Source: Populus alba
Taxonomy: Eukaryota > Streptophyta > Magnoliopsida > Malpighiales > Salicaceae
Reading direction: 5' to 3'
Length of the DNA: 64,000 nt
NCBI RefSeq assembly: GCF_005239225.2
Contig: NC_133290.1
Coordinates: 13,152,204-13,216,203 of the forward strand
Within the stretch, counting starts at the first letter, position 1; the number at the start of each line of letters is the position of its first letter. Below the pieces are notes generated by a model. It did no database searches. It was given only the letters and a program-made list of their open reading frames with translations, and was not told the origin of the DNA. Below, one piece after another: positions 58,620-64,000 of the stretch. A program made the position numbers and the translations under genes.

Positions 58620-60536
58620 CTAGATGGTTTGCAGTTTCGTCATGATGCAAGCTTGTTATTCTCGTGTGCAAAGTTTTGTTGCAGATTGAGAGATGACAAG
58701 ATAGTGCAGATGATGAACAAGTAGAATTATTTTTAAATGAGTGCTAGAGCTCGGAAGTTATGAGAGGAAAGTTTTGTTTTGACGTTTGAAAGCGTTATGC
58801 ATTTTTCATGCATAATTAGTGTTCTTAATCTTCGGTATTTCTTTTGCTAACATATGTAGATGAAATTCTATTGCCTCACAAGATTTCTGTCACAAGTTGT
58901 GGTTGTTGCAGTTTGCAGTAAGATACCCAGGATTAATAACAATATTCACTGCAATATTAACAAAAGCTAATTCGGGAGAGAAAAACATTGTTCGTCGTTG
59001 TAAGAGGATTTATTACTTATTGTAATAATATAATGATTTTTTATCCATCCCAAGAAAAAAATCAATGGATTGGTTATTGGGTATAATATGATTTTTTTTT
59101 AAGGATCATTAGTTATGATTAGATTAATTAGAGATAACTCGGTCTTTTATATTTTTAAAACATAAAAAAATGACTAAATTACATTTAAAGAAAAATTTAT
59201 TTAACAGGTTTCTAGAAGCTGTTTTGAGTCTTTAATTTTTAAAGTATAATAAAATGACTAAATTATTTTAAAAGCAAAAAAATATTAACATGAATTCAAG
59301 GGGTTTTTTGTATTTTCATGATTTTTTAGTTATAATCAAGTTGGTTGAGGGACGATTTGATATTTTAATAAATATAAAATATTATTTAAAAACCAAAAGA
59401 GGCTACCGCTATGTGTGTTCAGGGGCACGTGCAATAGATTCTGGTTGCCAAAGACAGCTTCCCTCGGCATCTTGGGATCATCCCGGCATACCCTCCACCC
59501 CTAGGCAACATGTATAGCTTACAAGCTTCCAGTTTGATATCGATGATGTTTTTTTTTTCCTCTCACCTCCACGATTTTGGGGCATGACTCTCTAGATTTT
59601 CAAAACAACCTTTTAATTTGTTTTTCTTTCATATTTAATTCTTATTTTTTTTAATTATTATTTATTTTATTTAAAATAATTTAGGAAATTGGAGACATGT
59701 CTCTTCTATCTTAAACATGTTTGATTAAAGGGATAAAGATAGAAACATAAAATAAATTTATCGCTAGAATAATTTTTAAATAAATTTATATCTTTTTAAA
59801 ATATGAAAGATTAGAGAACATGTCTCCTCTATCTTAGTTATATTTATTTTTTAAATTTTAATAGAGTAATTAAACACTACAGTATTCTTCTTTACACGAG
59901 TGATTTATGTCAATAAAATGAAAATTTGAATTTTGATAATATTGCTATTGTAATAATGTGGACAAATCAAAGTCTAGGAAACCAGGAAAGTGTTAAAGGG
60001 AGAAAAGGCATCGTCTTAGAGTCTCCAATGGGAAAATGGGCCTTTCATACTAATGGGCCTAACACAGAAGGGAGGACTTAATGTGATGGGTATTTGTTTG
60101 ACAGATAGATGGCCCATGTTTAATGCTAAACAGAAGGTGTTTACTTGTACTAAAAACTATTTCTCCAAATGGCAGGTAACAGCAAAATAGAATTCTCATA
60201 AATCCTTCCATTTAGCATGGATGGGTCATCTGAAGCATGGAGATTAATTTAAAATATTCTCATAAAATTGTACTTTGTATATATCTTTGACCTATAAAAT
60301 AAATTAAAGCTAGATTAGTCACGATCAGTTCCTATTCTCATAAATATTTAAATATATTCTTTGAATGAATGATTTAATCTTGATCAATATTGTGTTATAA
60401 TTGATATATATCCATTTAAAGTATATTATTTATTAAATTTTCTGAATGTACATACTTAAAGTATGAGATGGGCAATTAAAGAAAATTTAATATAATTTTT
60501 TCTTTATTATCTAGAAAACATGTGAAATAGACTTTT
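58620..60536. other. Intergenic region between the paired small genes
   Basis: 3' UTR of gene 1 probably extends to about 58830. The rest is AT-rich. A GC-richer patch at 59400-59520 resembles dispersed poplar-type repeats and is not treated as coding. Confidence 0.5.
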
Positions 60537-60693
60537 ATTTTTGGATTCGAGAAAACCTCACTTTTATGAATTTAGATGAGTGAATAAAATCCTGGTTGTC
60601 TCAGGATCTTACAAGAAGTACACGTCCTGACTCGAACTGAAGACTTACTGTTCAGATTTCAAGCCCTTTACTACTACGCTACGTTTCCTAGGA
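60537..60693 (-). mobile_element. SINE-like element, copy 3
   Basis: On the - strand it has GTAGTAGTAAAGGGCTTG, a CAGTTCGAGTC box B-like motif, CTTGTAAGA and the shared tail GGTTTTCTCGAATCCAAAAA. It is diverged from the 53-kb copies. Confidence 0.65.
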
Positions 60694-60900
60694 ACAAAAT
60701 CATTGTTTAATTTGGAAAATCTTTCTGCTCAGATACTTGTGGTGTGAACACCGGAAGACCTTCAAAAATTGTCAAAGCATTGATCAGGTCCACCTACACT
60801 TCCCCTGCAATTTCTCTCTTTGTTTGTTTCTCTTTTGGAAAATTCTTAGCTTTCGCCATCTCAATGGCAGAACTTTTTTGTCACGGCAACAGCCTCTCTG

Positions 60901-60908
60901 TATATAAG
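60901..60908 (+). promoter_or_regulatory. TATA box of small-protein gene 2
   Basis: CTGTATATAAGAAAG, about 180 bases before the ATG at 61085. Confidence 0.6.
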
Positions 60909-61084
60909 AAAGTAAACTCTAATGCATGAAACATCATAAACAAGAAGAAACTTGACCTTGATATCTATAGCCCTCCTCCCTCTCTGGCTCTTCTTGTTTT
61001 GTTCCTCATTGCCGGTGCCCGGCATTAACTTCTCGCCGTTTTCTGAGCTCCAGTGAGTGACGACTGACCGATAATTATAAGAAG

Positions 61085-61273
61085 ATGGCTGCCCCGGCTC
61101 CAGGATCAAGCCAACTTGAAGTGGTGGCGCCCAAAAGAGGAGGCAAAAATAAGAAACTGATCCCACCGATTAGAGGGCAAATCAAGCGGCATATTTTTGC
61201 TTGTTTCGTGAAAAAGGTGAAGCATTGTACAAGCCTTACTCGTCTCTTCTGCAATACCAATGATCCCTCTTAG
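61085..61273 (+). CDS. Small basic protein, paralogue 2 (62 aa)
   Basis: ATG 61085 (AAGATGGCT), 62 residues. N-terminal A/P/G-rich start, then GSSQLEVV, a Lys/Arg-rich stretch and the shared block LIPPIRGQIKRHIFACFVKKVK, ending in a short Ser/Thr tail. The block aligns without gaps with the protein at 58428, and the preceding GS-x-LE is shared as well. A TATA box and a leader of about 150 bases with an upstream ATG or two are present. Function unknown; the amphipathic basic helix after RGQIK suggests nucleic-acid, membrane or protein binding, but that is only a guess. Confidence 0.72.
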   Translation: MAAPAPGSSQLEVVAPKRGGKNKKLIPPIRGQIKRHIFACFVKKVKHCTSLTRLFCNTNDPS

Positions 61274-61289
61274 TTGCCACCTTCTTTAT

Positions 61290-61292
61290 CTT

Positions 61293-61324
<32 letters not shown>

Positions 61325-61341
61325 GCTCTCTCTCTCTCCCC
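61290..61341. repeat. (CT)n microsatellite in the 3' UTR of small gene 2
   Basis: Two CT runs separated by AG, starting about 20 bases after the stop codon. Confidence 0.93.
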
Positions 61342-62095
61342 CCCAGTATACTGAATCATGTAAAGAAATATTGAATCTGCAATACTCTTATGATTGCTAG
61401 TGTTAAGGTCTTGTTAGCTTTCCTTTTATCCATCCTACTTGGTGTCCCCAAAGCTAGCCGCCGGTATTCCTCTTCAACTTTCCGATGTATTTAAGTCAAA
61501 TAATCTTTTTTTCATGAGTTTATAGAAAGTTTTCTTTTCGTGTCTGTTCTAAGAATGTAGGGAACAACCCGTGCACTTGCACCATGGCTAGCCTACACTA
61601 GCATTTGCGACGGCTTTGTAACGGAAGGGGAAAAAAATACTTGAAAATGGATAATACAACCATATAAAAAGAAAGGTACCGAAACATTTCTATTTAACAA
61701 AAAGAAAAAAGACTTCAATCTCGCCGGTGAAGACCTTTTTTTTTTTTTTTTTTTTTTTTTCCGGTTTCCAAACTTTTTGTTTTATCGACTAAGTTCTTCA
61801 ATTGCAAAATTAATAGCCAATTGCTTCTTATTTGTTGACTAAGGGTGAATTTAAAAGAAAAGGGACTTATGTGAAAACAAAGCCCAAAATAGGTGGAGTG
61901 TTGAAGTTGCTGTGAAACGTTTAATATGGTACACGGCTTTATTTTTATTATTCTCAAGTCTTTGATTTCTGAGAGTAAAGAGAGACCCTTGTTGAATTGT
62001 GGTGTAGAGAAAGAAAATCATTATTTTCGCTAATTCTAATCACCAAAAAGTTTACCTTCGTATCTATGAAATTCATATATATATATATTATATTG

Positions 62096-62417
62096 CATAG
62101 TTTTGAAATTCAGCCCGGTTCGGTAGATCGATCCGGGACCCGGCTGACTCAGGACTGGAACCGGACCGGGTTGAAGAAAAAAATAAGGGAAGGAAAAACC
62201 CGATGTAACCTGCCTGACCCGACAGGTTGACCCGGTGACCTAGTCATGACCCGGTCTTAAAATCATTGACTTTTTATTTATTTTTTTTTTACTAAAACGA
62301 TGTCGTTTTGATTTTTTTAAAAAAAAAATTGACCCGATCAAGACTCAATGACCCGATCAACACCAGAAATCTGGATCTTGGACCAGGCCAATCACTAGAT
62401 CGGATCTTAAAACTATG
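62096..62417. mobile_element. MITE-like element with CATAGTTTT ends
   Basis: Starts CATAGTTTTGAAATTC; the complement of the right end reads CATAGTTTTAAGATCC. The interior is rich in GACCCGG and CCGGGT motifs, a common type of dispersed repeat. The target duplication is not clear. Confidence 0.6.
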
Positions 62418-64000
62418 ATATATTATTTAACAAGATAAATTGTTTAACCCGATCACTTATTATGGTCATGTCCATAAATTATCCAGATCATAAACATCAT
62501 TTTATTCTCTAAATTAATTACTGTAGCGTCTAAGCTATACTTTTCTTAGCATTTTTCTTTTCATAGTAATAAAAAAAGGATTAACATATTTAAAATATAT
62601 AATATTCACCTGCCCTGTATAGATTTGCAAAAGATTTAAATTAATAAAAAAATTTTTATATTATCAAAAAATCATCATAATCATCTTAATAATTTAAACT
62701 TAAAATTTACACAACATAATTTTATATAAATTTTAATTTTAATTAGAAAAAAAATAAAAATAATAGGATTCTAATTCATGATTCTAATATCCAGTTAAAA
62801 AATCACAAAAATTTAATTTATGATATAAGATTATGATATATGATTTATAAACGTTTAGATTATTAAATTAATTATTAAAATGAAATTATAAATAGAAAAT
62901 CCAACAATGTTACACCTCCCGAATAAAATTAAAGTAAGGTTATAAATGAAAAGAACGCGTTGAAGTTGCATTGATTAGGCGTGTGGGGCATCATTAAATT
63001 ACAAGAATCTAAGATAGCAACAGCCAACAGGCATTCAATGACTTTCCCCAAAAGAGGTAGGCTTGTTTCCTCACTAGCCGAGCACGGGTAAGACTTAAGT
63101 TCAATTGCCATGGCCCATGACTTGTGAATATGACTTATAGAATGTAGGGGGGGGGGGGGTGACAAAAGAAGAAAGAAGACGGGTCTATTTGTTTTACGTT
63201 TTAAAATTATTTTTTAAAAAAATTAATTTTTTTTTATATATTTTTTATTAATTTCAAATTAATATATTTTTAATATTTTTAGATTATTTTGATATGCTGA
63301 TATTAAAAATTATATTTTAAAAAATAAAAAAATATTATTAATATATATTTAACATGAAAAATTATTTGAAAAATAATTATAAGTAATTACTCGAATAAAA
63401 AAAATGAGATACGTTGACAAGTAGACAATGACATATCAATGAAACATCCTAGCACCTGCGCCACAGCTTCCATAATTTGATCTTGTTGGAATATTAATTT
63501 AATAAGAATAAATTTATATCAGTTTTCTGTCGTAGTCAAAATATTAAAAGCTATTAATATGATGAACTTTGCATATTCAATCCTAAAGTAATCACGTGGA
63601 TATATATCCTTGCATTTTACTTTGAGCAAAAATTATTCTCTTTAAACAAAAGAGTCGTTAAATTATAAAAAAAATTATTTCATATTGTTAAATTGTGACG
63701 CTTATGATGGACTGATTTTCTATCTATATATATATTTTTTTTTATATCAAGGATACAATTTAACAATATACACATTTAATTTGTTATGTTAAAAAAAATA
63801 GTTAGATCTCTAGCAAAGTACAGATCAACTAACTAATTTTAATGTGCAAGTGTTCCCAACAACATGTTTTTTAAATACAAAAAATAATTATAAATTGAAA
63901 AGATGATGCATATATTTAATTAAATATATTGATAATCGTGTATCTACCATAGATACAAAAAAGAATTGTTAGTGCTAATTAAAAATTAAGTTAAGAAGTT

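Larger units (their letters stand above)
61274..64000. other. Intergenic region to window end
   Basis: Contains a T27-type run (61735-61762), the MITE-like element at 62096-62417, a G run at 63148-63159 and AT-rich MITE-like sequence at 63180-63400. No further gene recognised. Confidence 0.5.

Noticed and set aside
59290..59517. 75-codon frame (+)
   Set aside because: Half low-complexity, half dispersed-repeat-like sequence; no support as a gene.

Overview
The window is nuclear DNA of a flowering plant. Evidence: AT-rich intergenic sequence, spliced genes with GT-AG introns, plant-only gene families (PMT methyltransferase, TBL acetyltransferase, NF-YB) and a dense mix of plant LTR retrotransposons, MITEs and SINE-like copies. 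The proteins and repeat style look like poplar (Populus/Salicaceae); that assignment is inference from memory and was not searched.

Layout. (1) 1-19176 is one large Ty3/gypsy retrotransposon of the Ogre/Tat type on the + strand: 5' LTR cut by the window edge, tRNA-Arg-type primer site, an extra ORF1 before gag, gag, protease-RT-RNase H-second RNase H-integrase, a 3' untranslated tandem array, polypurine tract and a complete 3' LTR. A gap of exactly 500 N (12505-13004) sits inside it, and about 2.7 kb left of the gap is repeated right of it, most likely an unmerged assembly overlap. (2) 19177-23400 is AT-rich with diverged dispersed repeats. (3) 23401-24016 (-) is an NF-YB-like gene with a frameshift. 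(4) 25177-29636 (-) is a complete eight-coding-exon PMT26-like methyltransferase gene with a 5' UTR intron and a TATA box near 30775. (5) 30790-40505 is repeat-rich intergenic DNA holding a tRNA-Leu(UAA), a Tourist-type MITE and a TRIM-like mini-retroelement. (6) 40506-44648 is a complete, very young, non-coding copia-type LTR element on the - strand, with indistinguishable 470-bp LTRs and a 5-bp target duplication. (7) A long inverted-repeat foldback lies at about 45735-46585. (8) 47718-51679 (+) is a four-exon TBL14-type gene. (9) 51680-64000 holds a tandem-duplicated SINE-like unit, a hAT element nested in a Harbinger-like element, two related small-protein genes (58428 and 61085, +), and further MITEs and microsatellites.

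PMT26 and TBL14 are, from memory, direct neighbours in Arabidopsis (At5g64030/At5g64020), so the roughly 17 kb between them here looks like a conserved gene pair pushed apart by transposon insertions. Both encode predicted Golgi type II membrane proteins connected with cell-wall polysaccharide modification.

The most unusual signal is in the 3' untranslated region of the Ogre element: a 108-bp-period array made of about 37 short hairpins. They share a bulged G and an AGAA/AGAT tetraloop, while their stems change by compensating base pairs. A second, unrelated retroelement (41838-42245) also carries a frame-preserving 72-bp array with hairpins.
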